Position numbers and translations under genes: made by a program
Source of the DNA: Candidatus Hodarchaeota archaeon
GTDB taxonomy: Archaea; Asgardarchaeota; Heimdallarchaeia; Hodarchaeales; Hodarchaeaceae
NCBI GenBank assembly: GCA_016840285.1
Contig: JAEOSR010000158.1
Span: 1 to 56,055 of the forward strand
DNA length: 56,055 nucleotides
Direction of reading: 5' to 3'
Notes under the pieces: generated by a model
Database searches by the model: none
What the model saw: only the letters and a program-made list of their open reading frames with translations
Told to the model about the DNA's origin: nothing
Shown here: positions 1 through 7,919 of the stretch, one piece after another
How positions within the stretch are numbered: position 1 is the first letter of the stretch
How the letters are laid out: each line of letters opens with the position of its first letter

Positions 1-581
1 TTTACTCTTCTGGTTCTTCGATTGTGACCAATAACACCTTTAATAGCAACAATAAGTATGGCATCTACCTATATCGTTCTGGTTCTTCGACTATTACAAA
101 CAACACCTGTAACAGCAATGATGGGACTGGTATCTATTTATTTCGTTCTGATTTTTCGACTGCAGCCAACAACACCTCCAACAACAATAATGGAACTGGC
201 ATCTACCTTGAGGATTCTTCTTCTTCGACTGTAACAAACAACACCTGCAACAACAATAATAAGTATGGTATCTACATTTACTCTTCTGGTTCTTTGACTA
301 TTACAAATAACACCTGTAACAGTAATAATGAGTATGGTATCTACATTTGGAGGTCAAGCTCTTCGACTGTAACCAACAACACCTGCAACGATAATGGTAA
401 AGATGGCATCTTTTGGGGTTCTAATAGTACTACTACTACTACTACAACTATTACTCCTACAATGAGTGGAACTGAGACAAGTAGCTCTAATTCACTCTTA
501 TCTAGAATTGGATTGTTCTTATTTGTCCTTGGTTTATTAATAGTAGTATTATTCGTTACCAGACGTAATAAATTAGGATGA
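1..581 (+). CDS. NosD-like right-handed beta-helix surface protein, 5' truncated by window edge
   Basis: The reading frame is open to the left edge, so only the C-terminal part is present; the GTG at 24 lies inside a repeat and is not a start. Six copies of a rung of about 24 residues with the core (V/I)TNNTCNxN...GIYL are visible, as in parallel beta-helix proteins of the NosD/periplasmic copper-binding type. Each rung carries an NNT glycosylation sequon and most carry one Cys at the same place. A Thr/Ser-rich spacer is followed by one membrane helix (about residues 160-178 of the segment from 24) and a basic tail, so the protein is probably exported and anchored facing outward. It is a paralogue of the gene at 1057-2238. 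Its ligand is unknown; the NosD label describes the fold, not copper delivery. Confidence 0.85.
   Translation, partial: YSSGSSIVTNNTFNSNNKYGIYLYRSGSSTITNNTCNSNDGTGIYLFRSDFSTAANNTSNNNNGTGIYLEDSSSSTVTNNTCNNNNKYGIYIYSSGSLTITNNTCNSNNEYGIYIWRSSSSTVTNNTCNDNGKDGIFWGSNSTTTTTTTITPTMSGTETSSSNSLLSRIGLFLFVLGLLIVVLFVTRRNKLG
3..415 (+). repeat. Tandem beta-helix coding repeats (about 72-bp units)
   Basis: DNA-level tandem repeat encoding the rungs of the truncated beta-helix protein. The best conserved part of each unit reads accaacaacacctgcaa with small variations, preceded by a Ser-rich ggttcttcgact segment. The units stay in frame and vary at synonymous positions, so this is coding repetition and not a CRISPR or satellite array. 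Confidence 0.8.
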
Positions 582-620
582 GTAGGAGAGAAATTGTCTA
601 GGAGGGGATAATCCTTTCTA
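582..620 (+). repeat. 3' flank shared with the downstream beta-helix paralogue (copy 1)
   Basis: About 39 nt directly after the stop codon resemble 2239-2279 after the stop of the second beta-helix gene; both end in atcctttcta and share purine-rich ggag/gaggag segments. Homology continuing past the stop codons indicates that the duplication included flanking DNA. Confidence 0.55.
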
Positions 621-678
621 TCAGAATAAAGTATAAAAACTTCTCTTGTGGAATAGGTAAAAAGAGGTGATATAGCTA

Positions 679-996
679 ATGGCTGAAGAAATCGAGAACT
701 CGGAACAAGAAGAGGAGGAGGAGGAAGACGAAGAAAAAGTGTTATTGGAGAGTGAATCAAAGAAAACTCCAAGTGAGGTTGCTTCATTCTTAAGGGGATT
801 GAGTGACCAGGTTAAAAAAGGTTCGATTACGATGAAACAGGGGGAACAACTACTCATACTTACTCTGCCTGAGAATCTCACCCTAGAAGTGGAGGTCGAG
901 GAAGAGGGTGAAGGGACCAAAAAGAAGCGATCCCTCGAAATAGAGATCGAATGGTATGAAGAAGATGTAGCCAGAGGAGCATTAGAACTTGAGTAA
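679..996 (+). CDS. amphi-Trp domain protein
   Basis: A 105-residue acidic protein. After a Glu-rich leader (residues 1-20), residues 27-95 match the amphi-Trp pattern: a SPSEVASFLRGL-like helix, a short hairpin ending in LTLPENLTLEVEVE, and the terminal strand LEIEIEWYEE with the signature Trp. The family is small, common in haloarchaea and some bacteria, and has no established biochemical role. A GAGGTGAT ribosome-binding site sits at 664-671. It lies between two beta-helix paralogues in the same orientation, but nothing in the sequence shows that the three act together. Confidence 0.75.
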   Translation: MAEEIENSEQEEEEEEDEEKVLLESESKKTPSEVASFLRGLSDQVKKGSITMKQGEQLLILTLPENLTLEVEVEEEGEGTKKKRSLEIEIEWYEEDVARGALELE

Positions 997-1056
997 GTTT
1001 CTTTTGTTGTACTAAGAAGAAAGAACGAACCATCATGTATTAATGACGGAAGAAAG

Positions 1057-2238
1057 ATGTTAAGGAAAGGAAGTGACTTTTCTAAAATTAGTTTGCAATT
1101 AACCGTTTTATTACTTTACCCAAGTATCAATTTATTTACAGTCCAAATTAGTTTATCAGACTCGTTAGTTTCAGTAAACAGATCAATTTCGCAGAATTAC
1201 ACAATCCATAACCCCATTTATATTACCAACGATAGTGAACTAGCTATTTTGGCGAATATTGGTACAGGAAAGGTTAGTGATCCATATATTATTACTGATT
1301 GGAATATTACTGGTTCCACGACTGATGGTATTTACATCACAGGGACAACGAAGCATTTCAGAATAGAAAATTGTTGGATTGTCAATTCTTCTGTCCATGG
1401 TATACATGTGGAGAATGTCACCACAGAAACGACTACTATTACCAACAACACTTGTATCAATAATGGGATTGGTATCAGCCTTAGTTCTTCTGCTAATTCG
1501 ACTTTAGTCAACAACACCTGCAACAACAATAGAAATGATGGCATTCACCTTTGGAGTTCTGGTTCTTCGACTGTAACCAACAACACCTGCAGCAGGAATT
1601 ATTATGGCATCAACCTTTGGGATTCTAGCTCTTCGATTATAGCGAACAACACCTGCAGCAGGAATTATTATGGCACTTACCTTCGGGATTCTTCTTTGAC
1701 TATAGTCAAAAACGCCTGTAATAGCAATGAGGAGACTGGTATCATCCTTATTTATTCTGCTAATTCGATTGTAGCCAATAACACCTCCAATAGCAATAGA
1801 AATGATGGTATCTACCTCTGGCATTCTGATTCTTTGAATGTAGCCAATAACACTTGTGATAACAATAGTAATGATGGCATCTACCTTGGGGTTTCTGTTT
1901 CTTCGAATGTTGCCAATAACACCTGTAACAGGAATTATAATGGCATCCACCTTGGGGATTCTGGTTCCTCGACTGTAACCAACAACATCTGCTACAGCAA
2001 TAATGAGTATGGCATCTACCTATATCGTTCTGGTTCTTCGACTGTAGTCAACAATAACTGCAGTGATAATGGTGAAATTGATATATATTGGCATCCTACT
2101 AGTATTACTACTAATCCCATAACTAGTAGAACAGAAACAAGCACCCCTACTTCACTCATGTCTAGAATTGGGTTATTCTTTTTCGTCTTGGGATTATTAA
2201 TAGTATTATTTGTAAATAGAAGGAAAAAATCTGTCTAA
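1057..2238 (+). CDS. NosD-like right-handed beta-helix surface protein
   Basis: A 393-residue exported protein. A hydrophobic N-terminal segment (about 12-32) fits a signal peptide. Residues 45-110 form an entry region (ITNDSELAILANIGTG... typical of NosD-like beta-helix proteins), then ten rungs of 21-24 residues with the NNTC(N/S)xN core run from about 125 to 340. A short Thr/Pro/Ser linker leads to a membrane helix (about 366-386) and a basic RRKKSV tail. Every rung has an NNT sequon, so heavy N-glycosylation is likely, and most rungs place a Cys in register. The C-terminal 35 residues nearly match the truncated paralogue at 1-581. Ligand and function cannot be read from the sequence; carbohydrate contact or adhesion would be usual for this fold. 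Confidence 0.85.
   Translation: MLRKGSDFSKISLQLTVLLLYPSINLFTVQISLSDSLVSVNRSISQNYTIHNPIYITNDSELAILANIGTGKVSDPYIITDWNITGSTTDGIYITGTTKHFRIENCWIVNSSVHGIHVENVTTETTTITNNTCINNGIGISLSSSANSTLVNNTCNNNRNDGIHLWSSGSSTVTNNTCSRNYYGINLWDSSSSIIANNTCSRNYYGTYLRDSSLTIVKNACNSNEETGIILIYSANSIVANNTSNSNRNDGIYLWHSDSLNVANNTCDNNSNDGIYLGVSVSSNVANNTCNRNYNGIHLGDSGSSTVTNNICYSNNEYGIYLYRSGSSTVVNNNCSDNGEIDIYWHPTSITTNPITSRTETSTPTSLMSRIGLFFFVLGLLIVLFVNRRKKSV
1435..2085 (+). repeat. Tandem beta-helix coding repeats (ten units)
   Basis: Ten in-frame units of 63-72 bp with the conserved core aacaacacctgc or aataacacctg and a variable spacer. Several units are nearly identical to units in the first paralogue, so unequal recombination between the two genes is plausible. 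Confidence 0.8.
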
Positions 2239-2279
2239 GTAAGAAGGAGATAAAGCTAGAGGAGTATCAATCCTTTCTA
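2239..2279 (+). repeat. 3' flank shared with the first beta-helix gene (copy 2)
   Basis: About 41 nt after the stop that align with 582-620. The last part overlaps the 3' end of the convergent carboxypeptidase gene (stop at 2267-2269), so the very C-terminus of that protein was shaped by the same junction. Confidence 0.5.
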
Positions 2280-3985
2280 GAAGTATTTTTTCTTGATTTC
2301 ACTAAGACAAGTGTGGTTATAGCAAAAAACGGAGCAAGAAGACTAATTGATACTTGAGCTTCTTCAACCTGATCCTCTTGAATAGTAATGGGTCTGTACC
2401 CTACGTAATCATTTCCTATTAAAAAAGTAATATTCGAACCTCGTGAGAAATGTTGTTCTAATTCAAATTTAAAAGCCTTTTCTACAGGTTCTCCTGCTTG
2501 TATTTCTGAAATAGTCACTGGCGATCCTTTTCGTAATACAGGAGCGAAATTTTCTTTGACAACATTTAATTCACTGACGGATCCAATCACGGGGCTTAGA
2601 CTTCTTAAAATGAGGGTGACTTCTAGAGTATCACTCGCATTTTTATCCCCTACGATAGATTTAACCGAAGCCTCCAATCGGGGAGTTATTACTAACCAAT
2701 AGCTGAACACGGATTGGATATCAGACCAGAGTGCTTCAATTGCTGATTCTACAGGGGCAAATTGTTCGTAAATACCATCCCATCGCCATATTTTCTTTGC
2801 AGCATCGTCAGTTACAAGCTCTACTAGATCGTTGGAGGAGGTATTATGATAGATTTCAAAGGTAAGTGGAACTAAGCAGTTTTTGACAGCATACATCCAA
2901 TCTCCCCAATCCCCTGCACAAGTATACCCAAGATATTCTGAATTATCTGATACACTGAGGTAGTTCAAAGGTAAAAGTGTTGTCAAATCAGAATAAATCT
3001 TGCTATACAGTTCATTTTCAACCCAGTTGGTTTCTGAGGCCCATGGAAAGTAAGTTCCGTTAATTCCCGAATGGAGGGAAATTGCGGTCGCAAATGATTT
3101 ATTATCTACAAAATCCCGAAAAGCTTGTGTTTCAGGCTCAGAAAAAGGAGCGGTACCAGGGTAATCCTCATGGGTAGTATTAGTAGTCCAACCACTATCA
3201 CAAGCAGAATCACTCCATCGATAATCATAATTTCTATTAAGATCGACTCCACTGAGTGGATCTTCATTAACCAATCCATCCCTATCGTTATCAATCCCTT
3301 CATAATAATAACCAGAAGCTACCCAATCGTTGAGTTGATTCAGGGTATAAATAGTAAATTCAGAAATGATTCCATCACCATTGGTGTCTTCTGGGGGATC
3401 CTCATTAAACTCACCGTCGTTGTCATCATCAATAAGACGAAAATTTTTTCGGAACCATGGATTTCCTTGCATCGTTTGATTTCCTACAACATAATGAAGG
3501 CCATCTGGATTCAGGGAAGGAAGGAAAAAAATTTCCTCAGCATTTACATAATTAGTAATGTCTTTATTGTAACCATAACTATTCACTAAAGCGAGCATAA
3601 ATCTTAGACCAACTTCGACAGTTATCTGTTCACGTGCATGATGTTGGCCAACAAACAACACACCTGCTTTTGGAAGGATATTTTGTTCATTTGTAATTCT
3701 TAAGCAAAAGATATCTCTACCCTCAATGCTTTTACCTATTGAGTAGAGGTCAATAATTTCTGGAGCTGTATCATTTATCTGTTGCAATTCATCAATTAAT
3801 TCTTCAGGAGTATGATATTGGTCAGGATAGAGCAATGAGATACTTGACCAGGTTCTAACATTTCTAACAATTTTTTTATCACTTATTTCACATATAGGAG
3901 GTATGACGACGGGTTCACAGCGAACAATACCAACAGTAACCGCTAGAAGGAAAAGGATGACGACAAGGATCGATTTCTGATGCAT
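2267..3985 (-). CDS. Secreted, membrane-anchored M14 zinc carboxypeptidase
   Basis: A 572-residue protein that would remove C-terminal residues from peptides outside the cell. A signal peptide covers about residues 5-23. Zinc ligands fit H116 and E119 (motif HHARE) and H305 (SLHSG); R179, the N250/R251 pair (DLNRN) and general base E377 (LTFEIY) match carboxypeptidase A landmarks. Between R179 and DLNRN there are three acidic DxDxDG-type loops (about 186-196, 200-210, 232-242) that look like calcium sites. A beta-rich C-terminal region (about 430-535) is followed by a membrane helix (about 542-560) and a basic tail. It is convergent with the beta-helix gene. A role in supplying peptides to the Opp-type importers in this window is inference. 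Confidence 0.9.
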   Translation of the reverse strand: MHQKSILVVILFLLAVTVGIVRCEPVVIPPICEISDKKIVRNVRTWSSISLLYPDQYHTPEELIDELQQINDTAPEIIDLYSIGKSIEGRDIFCLRITNEQNILPKAGVLFVGQHHAREQITVEVGLRFMLALVNSYGYNKDITNYVNAEEIFFLPSLNPDGLHYVVGNQTMQGNPWFRKNFRLIDDDNDGEFNEDPPEDTNGDGIISEFTIYTLNQLNDWVASGYYYEGIDNDRDGLVNEDPLSGVDLNRNYDYRWSDSACDSGWTTNTTHEDYPGTAPFSEPETQAFRDFVDNKSFATAISLHSGINGTYFPWASETNWVENELYSKIYSDLTTLLPLNYLSVSDNSEYLGYTCAGDWGDWMYAVKNCLVPLTFEIYHNTSSNDLVELVTDDAAKKIWRWDGIYEQFAPVESAIEALWSDIQSVFSYWLVITPRLEASVKSIVGDKNASDTLEVTLILRSLSPVIGSVSELNVVKENFAPVLRKGSPVTISEIQAGEPVEKAFKFELEQHFSRGSNITFLIGNDYVGYRPITIQEDQVEEAQVSISLLAPFFAITTLVLVKSRKNTSRKD

Positions 3986-4105
3986 ATCTACATGACCTCA
4001 AATCATTATTTTTGAAGATTAATAAAAAATTTGTGATACCGGCAAAAATGGAGTAATACTCATTCCTCCACATAGGTAACAATATATCTTCATTTTTTTC
4101 TTAGT

Positions 4106-5200
4106 TTAGGATATTCTTTCCACTTTTTCTTCAAATAAATGATGGAATTCTGAAGGAAGCTGTTGATATTTCACCTGACTAGCCACGGAAGACAAATCTA
4201 CAGAATTATATGTATTCCAGAATAAAATTGGTCCTTTTGTTTTGGCCTCTTTTACGTGGTCTAGGAGAGCAGCAACTGTTTTTCCTGTATAAGTTGTTTC
4301 CAATAAAATACCCTCCGTTTTGTTCATTATGTCAACAGCCTTTGATCCCTCAGGTGTCACTCTACCATATTTTCCCCCATAAAATTGGTTAATAAGTTTA
4401 AATTTAGGTCTATATTGAAAACTTCTGAGTTTAGAATCCTTTTTAAGGAATTTAAGAGCACTGTTAATAAGACTCTTCACTTTCCTACTTGTTGCAGCCA
4501 TTTTGTCAGTCACGCGTATCCCAATCACTTGCGTTTGTAAACTTGTTAACTGAACTCCTAATTCAATACCAGCCAGTGTCCCAGTTGTTCCTGCAGCCAC
4601 ATAAATCTGTTCAGGTTCAGGAAGCTTCCCCTCTTCGATCTGTTGTTTTAACTCTAGTATAGCATTTATATATCCCAGTATTCCGATGGGTGTGCTTCCT
4701 CCTGCAGGAAGCCAATAAATTTGTTTTCGTTTCAAACGATCAAGGAAATAGAAGTGAAATCCAACACCCAAATAGTTTTTGACATACTTCAGTTCGGCTC
4801 CATAATAGAAATCTAGTTTGAGGTTATCTAGCACATGTTTCGAGATGGGTTGATTAATCAGATAAAGAACGACATCCAAGCCTTTTTCTTTTCCAAAGAT
4901 CGTGGTTGCTAATCCGTGATTCGTACCTACACCTCCAAGAGTCGCAATAACTTCTCTTTTCTTCTCTAATGCATCAGCAATGATGAATTCGAGTTTTCGT
5001 ACTTTATTACCTCCATATATTCTAGATGTAAGGTTATCCTGCTTTATCCAAATTGGAATATCTGTTTTCAAATAATTTTCCAATTTCTCAAGATTTTTTA
5101 CAGGGGTTGGAGTATTTACTAATGATATCCATGGAATAACTCCCTCTAAGTCCGAGAATTCATCAAATAATAAAAGAGATGACAATAAAGAGAACACCAC
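4106..5200 (-). CDS. PLP-dependent D-cysteine desulfhydrase / ACC deaminase family enzyme
   Basis: A 364-residue fold-type II PLP enzyme. PTPV near residue 31, the lysine motif GGNKVRKLE (K66 as the likely Schiff-base lysine) and TNHG near 93-96 are typical of the DcyD/ACC deaminase group; AAGTTGTLAG near 205 is the glycine-rich phosphate-binding loop. The family eliminates or deaminates small amino acids such as D-cysteine or 1-aminocyclopropane-1-carboxylate; the substrate cannot be fixed from sequence. The gene stands alone between a carboxypeptidase and a divergently read acetyltransferase. The hydrophobic first 15 residues are unusual, so a later start is possible. Confidence 0.8.
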   Translation of the reverse strand: MVFSLLSSLLLFDEFSDLEGVIPWISLVNTPTPVKNLEKLENYLKTDIPIWIKQDNLTSRIYGGNKVRKLEFIIADALEKKREVIATLGGVGTNHGLATTIFGKEKGLDVVLYLINQPISKHVLDNLKLDFYYGAELKYVKNYLGVGFHFYFLDRLKRKQIYWLPAGGSTPIGILGYINAILELKQQIEEGKLPEPEQIYVAAGTTGTLAGIELGVQLTSLQTQVIGIRVTDKMAATSRKVKSLINSALKFLKKDSKLRSFQYRPKFKLINQFYGGKYGRVTPEGSKAVDIMNKTEGILLETTYTGKTVAALLDHVKEAKTKGPILFWNTYNSVDLSSVASQVKYQQLPSEFHHLFEEKVERIS

Positions 5201-5398
5201 TCAAATTTCATTGAAAAATATTTGTTCTATTAATGTCCCTTCAATTCCAAAAGAATTCAAAACCTTTTTGGGAACATAATAAAATTAGTCTTAATTGAAA
5301 ATTTGGAAAATAAAGAGCAAAAATTGGGGATATTTTTCCGATTCTCAGTCCTAGATCATTGTGATCGAGGATAGTTCTGAATAGGAGAGTCGAAAGAC

Positions 5399-5953
5399 AT
5401 TATACAAGGAAAAGCTGTTTCACTGAGAGGATTAGAACTCTCAGATGTCGATGAGCTGATGAAATTCTGGAATAATCTTGAACTTCAACAATTCCTTTCC
5501 AGACCACGAATCGCTTCCCGAGATGAAGAAGTAGAATGGATCAGGAGTACTTGGGAGAGACGTCAAAAAGGAGAGGCATATATTTTTGGAATCATCCTCC
5601 GAGAACAAGATCAATATATTGGAAACATCGAGCTACGAATAGATAACAGGATCGCTCAGAGAGGAGGATTAGGAATAGCAATTTTTAATTCTAATCACTG
5701 GAATAAAGGATTTGGTACAGAAGCAATTGAACTACTACTTAACTTTGCATTCTCTTCACTTAACTTACGGACAATTGAATTAGAAGTATTTTCGTTTAAT
5801 AAAAGAGCACAAGCGTGTTATAAAAAGGTGGGATTTATAGAAACAGGAAGAAAACGACAAGCTCATTTTATAGACGGCCAATTTCACGACATTATTCTGA
5901 TGGATATTTTTGCGACGGAATTTGCTGACGCGTTAGAAAAAAAGGGGAAGTAG
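5399..5953 (+). CDS. GNAT-family N-acetyltransferase (RimJ/RimL type), probable non-ATG start
   Basis: A cytoplasmic acetyltransferase using acetyl-CoA. The first ATG (5459) would delete strand beta-1, whose residues IQGKAVSLRGLELSDVDEL are encoded in frame just upstream. The frame opens after a TGA at 5378-5380 and has no ATG, GTG or TTG before 5459. An ATT at 5399 lies 9 nt after an AGGAGAG ribosome-binding site (5383-5389) and would give the normal family N-terminus. Downstream, RGGLGIAIF, NKGFGTEAIELLL (acetyl-CoA pyrophosphate loop) and NKRAQACYKKVGF are standard GNAT motifs. The stop is separated by 1 nt from the next gene, so the two are probably cotranscribed. Acceptor unknown. If the ATT is a sequencing error for ATG, the gene is ordinary; the conservative boundary is 5459-5953. 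Confidence 0.8.
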   Translation: MIQGKAVSLRGLELSDVDELMKFWNNLELQQFLSRPRIASRDEEVEWIRSTWERRQKGEAYIFGIILREQDQYIGNIELRIDNRIAQRGGLGIAIFNSNHWNKGFGTEAIELLLNFAFSSLNLRTIELEVFSFNKRAQACYKKVGFIETGRKRQAHFIDGQFHDIILMDIFATEFADALEKKGK

Positions 5954-5954
5954 A

Positions 5955-7136
5955 ATGACAAAACCACAGACTCGGAAAACCGTTTTAAGGAGAATAAGAT
6001 CCTACCTGCGAAAAAATCCCGAGGAATTAAAGGGTGTACGGAACATTCAGAAAAATCGTCTAGATGGGTTGATGAAGCGTCTAGATGAGTTTTCACCGAT
6101 TGAAACATTACGCTGGAATGTTCCAGATAGAAAACTTTTTCGAGAGGTCGCATTAGCTGCGGGGATTCAATTCGTACGTGAATACCCCATGTTGTATCAT
6201 ACTCCCAACTCCTTGAGGGCCTGTTTTGGAATGCCAACCCGAACAGACCGAAAAAAGGGACGTTTTTCATCCATATTCTATCGGAATGAAGCTGTCGAAA
6301 GACAATTACGTCCACGTATCGAAGATTTAAAGAATTTACAAAGTAAAGTTGACCTAACAACTGAAAGCCAATTTTCTAAAGAAATAGATATCCTTAATCG
6401 TTATATCAGACGAGCTATCCATCGAAGGTATGTTGACGATATTCTAGACACTCCTGAGAGTGATCATTCTGAGAAAAGCATTGGTAATTTACGCAAATTC
6501 TTGGAGAAGTATGGATTCAAGGATCTGAAAGAAGCGACTGATGTAACAGAAGAACATCTTCAGGATGTTGATGGAATAATCTTGTCACCTGACATGATAA
6601 GCCAGTGGAAAGGAAGAGAGTGTTGGATTGAGCTCAAAGAGTATCATGAGCTAAAATTTAACTTCAAGGTTGTGTTTCAGGTTTTCAGATATCTCTATCA
6701 AAATCCCTTTGTTCTTCTTATTTCTACTTCTCCACTTCCTAGCTTCTCTCAATTACTTGATCAAAAGATGTGGACTGCAGAAACATTACGTCAATGGGCT
6801 ATTCGGAAACAAGATGAACTACAGGATCATATATCAGGATGGAATCAAACCCGAAATACTTACATAGATTTAGGTAGGAAATTAAAACTGAATCCACGAT
6901 TCGAGACTTTATTTCTGGTTTTGACAAATGAGATAGTTATTAATGAGATCGGCCTTGCGGGAACTGAATTGAAAGGGATCGAGAAGTTTTTAGACTTGGT
7001 AAATCACTTTAAAGGGGAAATAACAATACGAGACCTTGATGAATTTATGGAGAATAATCTAGTTCCTTCCAACTATTGTCTCCTCATGAAAATGGATTTT
7101 CCATTTGAATCTAATCGTACTTCCTCAAAAAACTAA
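5955..7136 (+). CDS. PD-(D/E)XK nuclease-like protein of unknown role
   Basis: A 393-residue soluble protein with a basic N-terminus. I do not recognise a named family. Residues about 175-258 fit the restriction-endonuclease-like core: a helix (IGNLRKFLEKYGF), a strand with VDGII (D206), a loop, a strand carrying E226-x-K228 in WIELKEY, then a helix with Q242 and a strand FVLLIST. Spacing of D206 to E226/K228 is normal for PD-(D/E)XK enzymes. It follows the acetyltransferase by 1 nt with a GGGGAAG ribosome-binding site. Its last 12 nt overlap the convergent ccdA gene. DNA repair, restriction or RNA processing are all possible; nuclease activity is inference from the motif only. Confidence 0.6.
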   Translation: MTKPQTRKTVLRRIRSYLRKNPEELKGVRNIQKNRLDGLMKRLDEFSPIETLRWNVPDRKLFREVALAAGIQFVREYPMLYHTPNSLRACFGMPTRTDRKKGRFSSIFYRNEAVERQLRPRIEDLKNLQSKVDLTTESQFSKEIDILNRYIRRAIHRRYVDDILDTPESDHSEKSIGNLRKFLEKYGFKDLKEATDVTEEHLQDVDGIILSPDMISQWKGRECWIELKEYHELKFNFKVVFQVFRYLYQNPFVLLISTSPLPSFSQLLDQKMWTAETLRQWAIRKQDELQDHISGWNQTRNTYIDLGRKLKLNPRFETLFLVLTNEIVINEIGLAGTELKGIEKFLDLVNHFKGEITIRDLDEFMENNLVPSNYCLLMKMDFPFESNRTSSKN

Positions 7137-7901
7137 AGAAAAGATATCTGGACCCCCAAAACTTGGCCATATGAACAACAAACCAAAGATAATCACAAGG
7201 AGTCCCGTAATTATCTCAACAATTCGATACTTTTCCGCGAGTAATTTGGCAGCTCTAGTTCTTGCTTCAGCTGTCACCAAGACTAGAATAAGATAAGGAA
7301 TTAATATTCCTATTGAAAAAAGACCCATTCCAATCAGTAGATAGAATGAATTCTCAATAAACGGAATAATAGCTGTTAATATGATAAATGCGGGGAAAGC
7401 ACATGGTAAAGCAATGAATGTATACCCAAATCCAATTAAAAACAGATCTAGATTGCGATATTCATCACGTTGGAAAGAATCAGTTACTTTCTGAGGGATG
7501 GGAATTCGAGCGAAGGTTATTTTAGCTAAAGCTGGAAATAAAAGGAATAATCCCATCAAAATCAGAAGAAGACCTAAGAGGAATGTAAGTGTAAGATGTA
7601 CATCCAGAAGAAAGAAACCTAAATTATTCCACATGTAAGCAGAGATAAATACCGCAAGAAAAAACGTTATGAGGATTCCACCGGTTAATATCATAACCCA
7701 TTGAAGAGCCATTCTTCGAGTAGGCTGTTGTTCCTGATCAAACTCATCGATGACTGTTTTATTCATTATTCGAAAAACAGTCAGCGGCATAATGGGAAAA
7801 AGACAGGGAGACAGAGCAACATATAGCCCCACTAAAAAGAAAAGGGAAAGTCGTAAGAAAAGGGGAAGTGTTTCATTAATTTCAATCCCGAAGATAAGCA
7901 T
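7125..7901 (-). CDS. ccdA: CcdA/DsbD-type transmembrane thiol-disulfide transporter
   Basis: A 258-residue membrane protein with about six helices. Two conserved cysteine motifs, LSPCLFPIMPL (C33) and ALPCAFPAF (C167), are the redox pair of CcdA/DsbD, which carries electrons from cytoplasmic thioredoxin across the membrane. It lies 18 nt after the TlpA-like gene on the same strand, so the two form an operon that reduces extracytoplasmic disulfides. No cytochrome c biogenesis gene is nearby; general reduction of exported Cys-containing proteins is a reasonable inference. The 3' end overlaps the convergent nuclease-like gene by 12 bp. Confidence 0.85.
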   Translation of the reverse strand: MLIFGIEINETLPLFLRLSLFFLVGLYVALSPCLFPIMPLTVFRIMNKTVIDEFDQEQQPTRRMALQWVMILTGGILITFFLAVFISAYMWNNLGFFLLDVHLTLTFLLGLLLILMGLFLLFPALAKITFARIPIPQKVTDSFQRDEYRNLDLFLIGFGYTFIALPCAFPAFIILTAIIPFIENSFYLLIGMGLFSIGILIPYLILVLVTAEARTRAAKLLAEKYRIVEIITGLLVIIFGLLFIWPSFGGPDIFSLVF

Positions 7902-7919
7902 TGGTTATTTCACTCATTA

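Noticed and set aside
341..1950. Minus-strand open frames (341-787, 621-920, 1332-1544, 1504-1950) opposite the beta-helix and amphi-Trp genes
   Set aside because: They mirror the repeat or acidic coding bias of the plus strand, give low-complexity Ile/Val- or Ser-rich products and lack start signals.
3..2085. Regularly spaced repeats that could suggest a CRISPR array
   Set aside because: Units are in frame, diverge mainly at tolerated codon positions, and lie inside beta-helix genes; spacers are not unique and no cas gene is present.
5459..5953. Acetyltransferase starting at ATG 5459
   Set aside because: It would remove the conserved first strand, which is encoded in frame upstream with a good ribosome-binding site; kept only as the conservative boundary.
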